Shown here one piece after another: positions 50,529 to 63,712 of a stretch of 64,000 bases of DNA. Under the pieces are notes generated by a model. The model was not told where the DNA came from. It saw only the letters and a program-made list of their open reading frames with translations, and did not search any database. Where the stretch lies: assembly GCF_032854445.1 (NCBI RefSeq), contig NW_027018093.1, forward strand, positions 1-64,000, given 5' to 3'. A program made the translations under genes and the position numbers. Source of the DNA: Liolophura sinensis. Taxonomy: Eukaryota > Mollusca > Polyplacophora > Chitonida > Chitonidae. Numbering within the stretch: the stretch's first letter is position 1; each line of letters starts with the position of its first letter.

Positions 50529-52725
50529 TGATACAGTCTGCTGTAAAAAGTACAACTGAACACTGACCCACTTCAGTAAGGTGCCAAAAGATTCGGAATT
50601 GAGCCAAGCATCGGCAGCTGTTGAAAAATTGCAAATATCCCTGGTTTCTATGGAGTAAGAGCCGTTGCTACGCACGTGATTATGACATCAATGATCATTC
50701 AATTGTCGCTACAGCCAAAAGTATTGGTCGGAGAGCAACGCGGTTTGCACCATTCGATTTCTCGTCATAAAATACGTCGGATTAGCCTCTTACTAGTAGC
50801 ACTGGAACAGTTTTTCCACTTTTGCATTTTTGCCTGGTCTTTTTTGTTAATTGAAACCGGCTACTCTGTAATCTGTACAATCGCGACTGGTCATTACTAT
50901 ATTCAACTTTTGACTATAAGTTATGTGCCCTTCGGTAGCCCAGAAGACCTGAAATCTTTGGGCCAAGCCCATTTAACTCACCCGGCAATTGTCTTACTTC
51001 TAAGTCCCAAGACAATCTCAATGTCTTTATCTACGTGTAGAAAAACCGCACCATTTGTACATAAAAAACACAAGGTACTTGATACAGTCTGCTGTAAAAA
51101 GTACAACTAAACACTGACCCACATTTATAAGGTGCCAAAAGATGCGGAATTGGGCCAGGCATCGGCAGCTGTTAAAAAATTGTAAATATCCCTGGTTTCC
51201 ATGGAGTAAGAGCCGTTGCTGTGCACGTGATTATGACATCAATATTCATTGAATTGTCGCTACAGCCAAAGGTATTGGTCGGAGAGCAACGCGGTTTGCA
51301 CCATTCGATTTCTTGTCTCAAAATACGTCGGATTAGCCTCTTACCAGCAGCACTGGAACAGTTTTTCCACTTTTGCATTTTTACCTGGTCTTTTTGTTAA
51401 TTGAAATCGGCTACACTGTACTCTGTACAATCGCGACTGGTCATTACTATATTCAACTTTTGACTATAAGTTATGTGCCCTTCGGTAGCCAGAAGACCTG
51501 AAAACTTTGGGCTAAGCCCATTTAACTCACCCAGCAATTGCCTTACTTCTAAGTGCAAGACAATCTCAATGTCTTTATCTACGTGTAGAAAAACCACACC
51601 ATTTGTACATGAAAAACACAAGGTACTTGATACAGTCTGCTGTAAAAAGTACAACTGAACACTGACCCACTTCAGTAAGGTGCCAAAAGATGCCGAATGA
51701 GCGCAGGCATCGGCAGCTGTTGAAAAATTGCAAATATCCTGGTTTCTATGGAGTAAGAGCCGTTGCTACGCACGTGATTATGACATCAATGATCATTCAA
51801 TTGTCGCTACAGCCAAAAGTATTGGTCGGAGAGCAACGCGGTTTGCACCATTCGATTTCTCGTCATAAAATACGTCGGATTAGCCTCTTACTAGTAGCAC
51901 TGGAACAGTTTTTCCACTTTTGCATTTTTGCCTGGTCTTTTTGTTAATTGAAACCGGCTACTCTGTAATCTGTACAATCGCGACTGGTCATTACTATATT
52001 CAACTTTTGACTATAAGTTATGTGCCCTTCGGTAGCCCAGAAGACCTGAAATCTTTGGGCCAAGCCCATTTAACTCACCCGGCAATTGTCTTACTTCTAA
52101 GTCCAAGACAATCTCAATGTCTTTATCTACGTGTAGAAAAACCGCACCATTTGTACATAAAAAACACAAGGTACTTGATACAGTCTGCTGTAAAAAGTAC
52201 AACTAAACACTGACCCACATTTATAAGGTGCCAAAAGATGCGGAATTGGGCCAGGCATCGGGCAGCTGTTAAAAAATTGTAAATATCCCTGGTTTACATG
52301 GAGTAAGAGCCGTTGCTGTGCACGTGATTATGACATCAATATTCATTGAATTGTCGCTACAGCCAAAAGTATTGGTCGGAGAGCAACGCGGTTTGCACCA
52401 TTCGATTTCTTGTCTCAAAATACGTCGGATTAGCCTCTTACCAGCAGCACTGGAACAGTTTTTCCACTTTTGCATTTTTACCTGGTCTTTTTGTTAATTG
52501 AAACCGGCTACACTGTAATCTTTACAATCGCGACTGGTCATTACTATATTTAACTTTTGACTATAATTTATGTGCCCTTCGGTAGCCCAGAGGACGTCAA
52601 ATTTTTGGGCCAAGCCCATTTAACTCACCCAGCAATTGTCTTACTTCTAAGTGCAAGACAATCTCAATGTCTTTATCTACGTGTAGAAAAACCAGACCAT
52701 TTGTACATAAAAAACACAAGGTACT
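50529..52725 (+). repeat. S/T dimer duplication (2 x ~1098 bp)
   Basis: Starts are 50529, 51080, 51628 and 52176; order S-T-S-T. Both S units have CTGGTTTCTATGGAG and TACGCACGTG, and both T units have CTTGTCTCAAAATAC. The rare CCGCACCATTTG also occurs in both dimers (near 51046 and 52142). Single-base indels are frequent, for example AAAAAACCACACC near 50490, TCTTTTTTGTTAA near 50839, AAGTCCCAAG near 51004 and GTAGCCAGAAG near 51486. Confidence 0.8.
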
Positions 52726-55700
52726 TGATACAGTCTGCTGTAAAAAGTACAACTGAACACTGACCCACATGAATAAGGTGCCAAAAGATGCGGAATTGAG
52801 CCAGGTATCGGCAGCTGTTGAAAAATTGCAAATTTCCCTGGTTTCCATGGAGTCAGAGCCGTTGTTGTGCACGTGATTATGACATAAATGATCATTCAAT
52901 TGTCACTACAGGCAAAAGTATTGGTCGGAGAGCAACGCGGATTGCACCATTCGATTTCTCGTCACACAGTACGTCGGATTAGCCTCTTACCAGCAGCAAC
53001 TGGAATAGTTTTTCCACTTTTGCATTTTTACCTGGTCTTTTTGTTAATTGAAGTCGGCTACACTGTACTCTGTACAATCGCGACTGGTCATTACTATATT
53101 CAACTTTTGACTATAAGTTATGTGCCCTTTGGTAGCCCAGAAGACGTCAAATCTTTGGGCTAAGCCATTTAACTCACCCAGCAATTGTCTTACTTCTAAG
53201 TCCAAGACAATCTCAATGTCTTTATCTACGTGTAGAAAAACCAGACCTTTTGTACGTGAAAAACACAAGGTACTTGATACAGTCTGCTGTAAAAAAGTAC
53301 AACTGACCACAGACCCACATGAATAAGGTGCCAAAAGATGCGGAATTGGGCCAGCATCGGCAGCTGTTAAAAAATTGCAAAATATCCCTGGTTTCCATGG
53401 AGTAAGAGCCGCTGCTGGGCACGTGATTATGACATAAATGATCATTCAATTGTCGCTACAGCCAAAAGTATTGGTCGGAGAGCAACGCGGTTTGCACCAT
53501 TCGATTTCTCGTCACAAAATACGTCGGATTAGCCTCTTACCAGCAGCACTGGAACAATTTTTCCAATTTTGCATTTTTGCCTGGTCTTTTTGTTCTTTGA
53601 AATCGGCTACACTGTACTATGTACCATCGCGACTGGTCATTACTAACATTCAACTTTTGACTATATGTTATGTGCCCTTCGGTAGCCCAGAAGACGTCAA
53701 ATCTTTGGGCTAAGCCCATTTAACTCACCCAGCAATTGCCTTACTTCTAAGTGCAAGACAATCTCAATGTCTTTATCTACGTGTAGAAAAACCACACCAT
53801 TTGTACATGAAAAACAAAAGGTAACTTGATACAGTCTGCTGTAAAAAGTACAACTGAACACTGACCCACTTCAGTAAGGTGCCAAAAGGTTCGGAATTGA
53901 GCCAGGCATCGGCAGCTGTTGACAAATTGCAAATTTCCCTGGTTTCCATGGAGTAAGAGCCGTTGCTACGCACGTGATTATAGCATAAATGATCATTGAA
54001 TTGTCGCTACAGCCAAAAGTATTGGTCGGAGAGCAACGCGGTTTGCACCATTCGATTTCTCGTCACAAAATACGTCGGATTAGCCTCTTACCAGCAGCAC
54101 TGTAACAGTTTTTCCACTTTTGCATTTTTGCCTGGTCTTTTTGTTAATTGAAATCGGCTACACTGTACTCTGTACAATCGCGACTGGTCATTACTATATT
54201 CAACTTTTGACTATAAGTTATGTGCCCTTCGGTAGCCCAGAAGACGTCAAATCTTTGGGCTAAGCCCATTTAACTCACCCAGCAATTGTCTTACTTCTAA
54301 GTCCAAGACAATCTCAAAGTCTTTATCTACGTGTAGAAAAAACCACACCATTTGTACATAAAAAACACAAGGTACTTGATACAGTCTGCTGTAAAAAGTA
54401 CAACTGACCACAGACCCAGACGAATAAGGTGCCAAAAGATGCGGAATTGAGCCAGGTATCGGCAGCTGTTGAAAAATTGCAAATTTCCCTGGTTTCCATG
54501 GAGTAAGAGCCGTTGCTGTGCACGTGATTATGACATAAATGATCATTCAATTGTCACTACAGGCAAAAGTATTAGTCGGAGAGCAACGCGGTTTGCACCA
54601 TTCGATTTCTCGTCACCAAATACGTCGGATTAGCCTCTTACCAGCAGCAACTGGAATAGTTTTTCCACTTTTGCATTTTTACCTGGTCTTTTTGTTAATT
54701 GAAATCGGCTACACTGTACTCTGTACAATCGCGACTGGTCATTACTATATTCAACTTTTGACTATAAGTTATGTGCCCTTCGGTAGCCCAGAAGACGTCA
54801 AATCTTTGGGCTAAGCCCATTTAACTCACCCAGCAATTGCCTTACTTCTAAGTGCAAGACAATCTCAATGTCTTTATCTACGTGTAGAAAAACCACACCA
54901 TTTGTACATGAAAAACAAAACGTACTTGATACAGTCTGCTGTAAAAAGTACAACTGAACACTGACCCACTTCAGTAAGGTGCCAAAAGGTTTGGAATTGA
55001 GCCAGGCACCGGCAGCTGTTGACAAATTGCAAATTTCCCTGGTTTCCATGGAGTAAGAGCCGTTGCTACGCACGTGATTATAGCATAAATGATCATTGAA
55101 TTGTCGCTACAGCCAAAAGTATTGGTCGGAGAGCAACGCGGTTTGCACCATTCGATTTCTCGTCACAAAATACGTCGGATTAGCCTCTTACCAGCAGCAC
55201 TGGAACAGTTTTTCCACTTTTGCATTTTTACCTGGTCTTTTTGTTAATTGAAATCGGCTACACTGTACTCTGTACAATCGCGACTGGTCATTACTATATT
55301 CAGCTTTTGACTATAAGTTATGTGCCCTTCGGTAGCCCAGAAGACGTCAAATCTTTCGGCTAAGCCCATTTAACTCACCCAGCAATTGTCTTACTTCTAA
55401 GTCCAAGACAATCTCAATGTCTTTATCTACGTGTAGAAAAACCACACCATTTGTACATAAAAAAACACAAGGTACTTGATACAGTCTGATGTAGAAAGTA
55501 CAACTGACCACAGACCCACATGAATAAGGTGCCAAAAGATGCGGAATTGAGCCAGGCATCGGCAGCTGTTGACAAATTGCAAATTACCCTGGTTTCCATG
55601 GAGTAAGAGCCGTTGATGGGCACGTGATTATGGCATAAATTATCATTAAATTGTCGCCACAGCCAAAAGTATTGGTCGGAGAGCAACGCGGTTTGTACCA

Positions 55701-56025
55701 TTCGATTTCTCGTCACAAAATACGTCGAATTAGCCTCTTACCAGCAGCACTGGGACAATTTTTCCAATTTTGCATTTTTGCCTGGTCTTTTTGTTAATTG
55801 AAATCGGCTACACTGTACTATGTACCATCGCGACTGGTCATTACTATATTCTACTTTTGACTATAAGTTATGTGCCCTTCGGTAGCCCAGAAGACCTGAA
55901 ATCTTTCGGCTAAGCCCATTTAACTCACCCAGCAATTGCCTTACTTCTAAGTCGAAGACAATCTCAATGTCTTTATCTACGTGTAGAAAAACCAGACCAT
56001 TTGTACGTGAAAAACACAAGGTACT
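52726..56025 (+). repeat. H-rich alternating block (6 monomers)
   Basis: Starts are 52726, 53275, 53827, 54377, 54927 and 55477; order H-H-S-H-S-H. The S units at 53827 and 54927 share AAAACAAAAGG/AAAACAAAACG, GTTGACAAATTG and ATTATAGCATAAATGATC, so they are sister copies two monomers apart. The units at 52726 and 54377 share CTACAGGCAAAAG and CAGCAACTGGAATAG. The block looks more diverged from the rest of the array than the HOR region, with several private substitutions, such as ATTATGGCATAAATTATC near 55628. Confidence 0.8.
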
Positions 56026-59000
56026 TGATACAGTCTGCTGTAAAAAGTACAACTGAACACTGACCCACTTCAGTAAGGTGCCAAAAGATGCGGAATTGAG
56101 CCAGGCATCGGCAGCTGTTGAAAAATTGCAAATTTCCCTGGTTTCCATGGAGTAAGAGCCGTTGCTGGGCACGTGATTATGACATAAATGATCATTCAAT
56201 TGTCACTACAGCCAAAAGTATTGGTCGGAGAGCAACGCGGTTTGCACCATTCGATTTCTCGTCACAAAATACGTCGGATTAGCCTCTTACCAGCAGCACT
56301 GTAACAGTTTTTCCACTTTTGCATTTTTACCTGGCCTTTTTGTTCTTTGAAATCGGCTACACTGTACTATGTACCATCGCGACTGGTCATTACTATATTC
56401 AACTTTTGACTATATGTTATGTGCCTTTCGGTAGCCCAGAAGACGTCAAATCTTTGGGCTAAGCCCATTTAACTCACCCAGCAATTGCCTTACTTCTAAG
56501 TCGAAGACAATCTTAATGTCTTTATCTACGTGTAGAAAAACCACACCATTTGTACATGAAAAACACAAGGTACTTGGTACAGTCTGCTGTAAAAAGTACA
56601 ACTGAACACTGACCCACTTCAGTAAGATGCCAAAAGATGCGGAATTGAGCCAGGCATCGGCAGCTGTTGAAAAATTGCAAATTTCCATGGTTTCCATGGA
56701 GTAAGAGCCGTTGCTACGCACGTGATTATGACATAAATGATCATTCAATTGTCGCTACAGCCAAAAGTATTGGTCGGAGAGCAACGCGGATTGCACCATT
56801 CGATTTCTCGTCACAAAATACGTCGGATTAGCCTCTTACTAGTAGCACTGGAACAGTTTTTCCACTTTTGCATTTTTGCCTGGTCTTTTTGTTAATTGAA
56901 ACCGGCTACACTGTACTCTGTACAATCGCGACTGGTCATTACTATATTCTACTTTTGACTATAAGTTATGTGCCCTTCGGTAGCCCAGAAGACGTCAAAT
57001 CTTTCGGCTAAGCCCATTTAACTCACCCAGCAATTGCCTTACTTCTAAGTGCAAGACAATCTCAATGTCTTTATCTACGTGTTGAAAAACCACACCATTT
57101 GTACATGAAAAACACAAGGTACTTGATACAGTCTGCTGTAAAAAGTACAACTGAACACTGACCCACTTCAGTAAGATGCCAAAAGCTGCGGAATTGAGCC
57201 AGGCATCGGCAGCTGTTGACAAATTGCAAATTTCCCTGGTTTCCATGGAGTAAGAGCCGTTGCTACGCACGTGATTATGACAAAAATGATCATTCAATTG
57301 TCGCTACAGCCAAAAGTATTGGTCGGAGAGCAACGCGGATTGGACCATTCGATTTCTCGTCACAAAATACGTCGGATTAGCCTCTTACTAGTAGCACTGG
57401 AAAAGTTTTTCCACTTTTGCATTTTTGCCTGGTCTTTTTGTTAATTGAAACCGGCTACACTGTACTCTGTACAATCGCGACTGGTCATTACTATATTCTA
57501 CTTTTGACTATAAGTTATGTGCCCTTCGGTAGCCCAGAAGACGTCAAATCTTTGGGCTAAGCCCATTTAACTCACCCAGCAATTGCCTTACTTCTAAGTG
57601 CAAGACAATCTCAATGTCTTTATCTACGTGTTGAAAAACCACACCATTTGTACATGAAAAACACAAGGTACTTGATACAGTCTGCTGTAAAAAGTACAAC
57701 TGAACACTGACCCACTTCAGTAAGATGCCAAAAGATGCGGAATTGAGCCAGGCATCGGCAGCTGTTGAAAAATTGCAAATTTCCGTGGTTTCCATGGAGT
57801 AAGAGCCGTTGCTACGCACGTAATTATGACATAAATGATCATTCAATTGTCGCTACAGCCAAAAGTATTGGTCGGAGAGCAACGCGGTTTGCACCATTCG
57901 ATTTCTCGTCACAAAATACGTCGAATTAGCCTCTTACCAGCAGCACTGGGACAATTTTTCCACTTTTGCATTTTTGCCTGGTCTTTTTGTTAATTGAAAT
58001 CGGCTACACTGTACTATGTACCATCGCGACTGGTCATTACTATATTCTACTTTTGACTATAAGTTATGTGCCCTTCGGTAGCCCAGAAGACCTGAAATCT
58101 TTCGGCTAAGCCCATTTAACTCACCCAGCAATTGCCTTACTTCTAAATCGAAGACAATCTCAATGTCTTTATCTACGTGTAGAAAAACCAGACCATTTGT
58201 ACGTGAAAAACACAAGGTACTTGATACAGTCTGCTGTAAAAAGTACAACTGAACACTGACCCACTTCAGTAAGGTGCCAAAAGATGCGGAATTGAGCCAG
58301 GCATCGGCAGCTGTTGAAAAATTGCAAATTTCCCTGGTTTCCATGGAGTAAGAGCCGTTGCTGGGCACGTGATTATGACATAAATGATCATTCAATTGTC
58401 ACTACAGCCGAAAGTATTGGTCGGAGAGCAACGCGGTTTGCACCATTCGATTTCTCGTCACAAAATACGTCGGATTAGCCTCTTACCAGCAGCACTGTAG
58501 CAGTTTTTCCACTTTTGCATTTTTACCTGGCCTTTTTGTTAATTGAAATCGGCTACACTGTACTCTGTACAATCGCGACTGGTCATTACTATATTCAACT
58601 TTTGACGATAAGTTATGTGCCCTTCGGTAGCCCAGAAGACGTCAAATCTTTCGGCTAAGCCCATTTAACTCACCCAGCAATTGTCTTACTTCTAAGTCCA
58701 AGACAATCTCAAAGTCTTTATCTACGTGTAGAAAAACCAGACCATTTGTACATAAAAAACACAAGGTACTTGATACAGTCTGCTGTAAAAAGTACAACTG
58801 ACCACTGACCCACATGAATAAGGTGCCAAAAGATGCGGAATTGAGCCAGGAATCGGCAGCTGTTGAAAAATTGCAAATTTCCCTGGTTTCCATGGAGTAA
58901 GAGCTGTTGCTGTGCACGTGATTATGACATCAATGATCATTCAATTGTCACTACAGCCAAAAGTATTGGTCGGAGAGGAACGCGGTTTGCACCATTCGAT

Positions 59001-60418
59001 TTCTCCTCACAAAATACGTCGGATTAGCCTCTTACCAGCAGCACTGGAACAATTTTTCCAATTTTGCATTTTTGCCCGGTTTTTTTTGTTCTTTGAAATC
59101 GGCTACACTGTACTATGTACAATCGCGACTGGTCATTACTATATTCAACTTTTGACTATATGTTATTTGCCCTTCGGTAGCCCAGAAGACGTCAAATCTT
59201 TGGGCTAAGCCCATTTAACTCACCCAGCAATTGCCTTACTTCTAAGTCGAAGACAATCTTAATGTCTTTATCTACGTGTAGAAAAACCACACCATTTGTA
59301 CATGAAAAACACAAGGTACTTGGTACAGTCTGCTGTAAAAAGTACAATTGAACACTGACCCACTTCAGTAAGATGCCAAAAGATGCGGAATTGAGCCAGG
59401 CATCGGCAGCTGTTGAAAAATTGCAAATTTCCATGGTTTCCATGGAGTAAGAGCCGTTGCTACGCACGTGATTATGACATAAATGATCATTCAATTGTCG
59501 TTACAGCCAAAAGTATTGGTCGGAGAGCAACGCGGATTGCACCATTCGATTTCTCGTCACAAAATACGTCGGATTAGCCTCTTACTAGTAGCACTGGAAC
59601 AGTTTTTCCACTTTTGCATTTTTGCCTGGTCTTTTTGTTAATTGAAACCGGCTACACTGTACTCTGTACAATCGCGACTGGTCATTACTATATTCTACTT
59701 TTGACTATAAGTTATGTGCCCTTCGGTAGCCCAGAAGACGTCAAATCTTTCGGCTAAGCCCATTTAACTCACCCAGCAATTGCCTTACTTCTAAGTGCAA
59801 GACAATCTCAATGTCTTTATCTACGTGTAGAAAAACCACACCATTTGTACGTGAAAAACACAAGGTACTTGATACAGTCTGCTGTAAAAAGTACAACTGA
59901 ACACTGACCCACTTCAGTAAGGTGCCAAAAGATGCGGAATTGAGCCAGGCATCGGCAGCTGTTGAAAAATTGCAAATATCCCTGGTTTCCATGGAGTAAG
60001 ATCCGTTGCTGGGCACGTGATTATGACATAAATGATCATTCAATTGTCACAACAGCCAAAAGTATTGGTCGGAGAGCAACGCGGATTGTACCATTCGATT
60101 TGTCGTCACAAAATACGTCGGATTAGCCTCTTACCAGCAGCACTGGAACAATTTTTCCAATTTTGCATTTTTGCCTGGTCTTTTTGTTAATTGAAATCGG
60201 CTACACTGTACTATGTACCATCGCGACTGGTCATTACTATATTCAACTTTTGACTATATGTTATGTGCCCTTCGGTAGCCCAGAAGACGTCAAATCTTTG
60301 GGCTAAGCCCATTTAACTCACCCAGCAATTGCCTTACTTCTAAATCGAAGACAATCTCAATGTCTTTATCTACGTGTAGAAAAACCACACCATTTGTACA
60401 TGAAAAACACAAGGTACT
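56026..60418 (+). repeat. Split tandem duplication of S monomers with one extra H monomer (8 monomers)
   Basis: Starts are 56026, 56575, 57124, 57673, 58222, 58771, 59321 and 59870; order S-S-S-S-S-H-S-S. The 56026 unit matches 58222 (+2196), but the next unit 56575 matches 59321 (+2746), so one monomer (58771, H) has been added between them in the second copy. The pair 56575/59321 shares TTCCATGGTTTCCATGG and TACTTGGTACAGTC. Both are preceded by the rare TTTGTTCTTTGAAATCGG (near 56339 and 59087), which marks where the original 56026 unit was split. Confidence 0.82.
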
Positions 60419-63400
60419 TGATACAGTCTGCTGTAGAAAGTACAACTGAACACTGACCCACATTTATAAGGTGCCAAAAGATGCGGAATTGGGCCAGGCA
60501 TCGGCAGCTGTTAAAAAATTGCAAATATCCCTGGTTTCCATGGAGTAAGAGCCGTTGCTGGGCACGTGATTATGACATCAATATTCATTGAATTGTCGCT
60601 ACAGCCAAAAGTATTGGTCGGAGAGCAACGCGGTTTGCACCATTCGATTTCTCGTCACAAAATACGTCGGATTAGCCTCTTACCAGCAGCACTGGAAGAG
60701 TTGTTCCACTTTTGCATTTTTACCTGGTCTTTTTGTTAATTGAAATCGGCTACACTGTACTCTGTACAATCGCGACTGGTCATTACTATTTTCAACTTTT
60801 GACTATAAGTTATGTGCCCTTCGGTAGCCCAGAAGACGTCAAATCTTTGGGCTAAGCCCATTTAACTCACCCAGCAATTGCCTTACTTCTAAGTGCAAGA
60901 CAATCTCAATGTCTTTATCTACGTGTAGAAAAACCGCACCATTTGTACATGAAAAACACAAGGTACTTGATACAGTCTGCTGTAAAAAGTACAACTGAAC
61001 ACTGACCCACTTCAGTAAGGTGCCAAAAGATGCGGAATTGAGCTAGGCATCGGCAGCTGTTGAAAAATTGCAAAGTTCCCTGGTTTCCATGGAGTAAGAG
61101 CCGTTGCTGGGCACGTGATTATGACATCAATATTCATTCAATTGTCGCTACAGCCAAAAGTATTGGTCGGAGAACAACGCGGTTTGCACCATTCGATTTC
61201 TCGTCACAAAATACGTCGGATTAGCCTCTTACCAGCAGCACTGGAACAGTTTTTCCACTTTTGCATTTTTACCTGGTCTTTTTGTTAATTGAAATCGGCT
61301 ACACTGTACTCTGTACAATCGCGACTGGTCATTACTATATTCAACTTTTGACTATAAGTTATGTGCCCTTCGGTAGCCCAGAAGACGTCAAATCTTTGGG
61401 CCAAGCCCATTTAACTCACCCAGCAATTGTCTTACTTCTAAGTCCAAGACAATCTCAATGTCTTTATCTACGTGTAGAAAAACCACACCATTTGTACATA
61501 AAAAACACAAGGTACTTGATAGAGTCTGCTGTAAAAAGTACAACTAAACACTGACCCACATTTATAAGGTGCCAAAAGATGCGGAATTGAGCCAGGCATC
61601 GGCAGCTGTTAAAAAATTGCAAATATCCCTGGTTTCCATGGAGTAAGAGCCGTTGCTGGGCACGTGATTATGACATAAATGATCATTCAATTGTCGCTAC
61701 AGCCAAAAGTATTGGTCGGAGAGCAACGCCGTTTCCACCATTAGATTTCTCGTCACAAAATACGTCGGATTAGCCTCTTACCAGCAGCACTGGAACAGTT
61801 TTTCCACTTTTGCATTTTTGCCTGGTCTTTTTGTTAATTGAAATCGGCTACACTGTACTCTGTACAATCGCGACTAGTCATTACTATATTCAACTTTTGA
61901 CTATAAGTTATGTGCCCTTCGGTAGCCCAGAAGACCTGAAATCTTTGGGCCAAGCCCATTTAACTCACCCAGCAATTGCCTTATTTCTAAATCGAAGACA
62001 ATCTCAATGTCTTTATCTACGTGTAGAAAAACCACACCATTTGTACATGAAAAACACAAGGTACTTGATACAGTCTGCTGTAGAAAGTACAACTGAACAC
62101 TGACCCACATTTATAAGGTGCCAAAAGATGCGGAATTGGGCCAGGCATCGGCAGCTGTTAAAAAATTGCAAATATCCCTGGTTTCCATGGAGTAAGAGCC
62201 GTTGCTGGGCACGTGATTATGACATCAATATTCATTGAATTGTCGCTACAGCCAAAAGTATTGGTCGGAGAGCAACGCGGTTTGCACCATTCGATTTCTC
62301 GTCACAAAATACGTCGGATTAGCCTCTTACCAGCAGCACTGGAAGAGTTTTTCCACTTTTGCATTTTTACCTGGTCTTTTTGTTAATTGAAATCGGCTAC
62401 ACTGTACTCTGTACAATCGCGACTGGTCATTACTATTTTCAACTTTTGACTATAAGTTATGTGCCCTTCGGTAGCCCAGAAGACGTCAAATCTTTGGGCT
62501 AAGCCCATTTAACTCACCCAGCAATTGCCTTACTTCTAAGTGCAAGACAATCTCAATGTCTTTATCTACGTGTAGAAAAACCGCACCATTTGTACATGAA
62601 AAACACAAGGTACTTGATACAGTCTGCTGTAAAAAGTACAACTGAACACTGACCCACTTCAGTAAGGTGCCAAAAGATGCGGAATTGAGCTAGGCATCGG
62701 CAGCTGTTGAAAAATTGCAAAGTTCCCTGGTTTCCATGGAGTAAGAGCCGTTGCTGGGCACGTGATTATGACATCAATATTCATTCAATTGTCGCTACAG
62801 CCAAAAGTATTGGTCGGAGAACAACGCGGTTTGCACCATTCGATTTCTCGTCACAAAATACGTCGGATTAGCCTCTTACCAGCAGCACTGGAACAGTTTT
62901 TCCACTTTTGCATTTTTACCTGGTCTTTTTGTTAATTGAAATCGGCTACACTGTACTCTGTACAATCGCGACTGGTCATTACTATATTCAACTTTTGACT
63001 ATAAGTTATGTGCCCTTCGGTAGCCCAGAAGACGTCAAATCTTTGGGCCAAGCCCATTTAACTCACCCAGCAATTGTCTTACTTCTAAGTCCAAGACAAT
63101 CTCAATGTCTTTATCTACGTGTAGAAAAACCACACCATTTGTACATAAAAAACACAAGGTACTTGATAGAGTCTGCTGTAAAAAGTACAACTAAACACTG
63201 ACCCACATTTATAAAGTGCCAAAAGATGCGGAATTGAGCCAGGCATCGGCAGCTGTTAAAAAATTGCAAATATCCCTGGTTTCCATGGAGTAAGAGCCGT
63301 TGCTGGGCACGTGATTATGACATAAATGATCATTCAATTGTCGCTACAGCCAAAAGTATTGGTCGGAGAGCAACGCCGTTTCCACCATTAGATTTCTCGT

Positions 63401-63712
63401 CACAAAATACGTCGGATTAGCCTCTTACCAGCAGCACTGGAACAGTTTTTCCACTTTTGCATTTTTGCCTGGTCTTTTTGTTAATTGAAATCGGCTACAC
63501 TGTACTCTGTACAATCGCGACTAGTCATTACTATATTCAACTTTTGACTATAAGTTATGTGCCCTTCGGTAGCCCAGAAGACCTGAAATCTTTGGGCCAA
63601 GCCCATTTAACTCACCCAGCAATTGCCTTACTTCTAAGTGCAAGACAATCTCAATGTCTTTATCTACGTGTAGAAAAACCACACCATTTGTACATGAAAA
63701 ACACAAGGTACT
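60419..63712 (+). repeat. Recent 3-monomer tandem duplication (2 x 1647 bp)
   Basis: Trimer 1 starts at 60419, 60968 and 61517; trimer 2 at 62066, 62615 and 63164; order T-S-T twice. The offset is exactly 1647 bp throughout. Shared private variants include CTGTAGAAAGTAC, GAGCTAGGCATCGG, CGGAGAACAACGC, ACTTGATAGAGTC, ACGCCGTTTCCACCATTAG and GCGACTAGTCATTAC. The few differences seen include GTTGTTCC/GTTTTTCC (60711/62358 area), AAGGTGCC/AAAGTGCC (61567/63214 area), and the end of the unit, where CTTATTTCTAAATCGAAG becomes CTTACTTCTAAGTGCAAG. Confidence 0.92.

Noticed and set aside
50676-51110. The longest open frame (144 codons) as a possible gene
   Set aside because: It arises because an extra T in the T-run near 50840 joins two frames that are separate in every other monomer. 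It lies in an indel-rich stretch and is better explained by a frameshift or consensus error.
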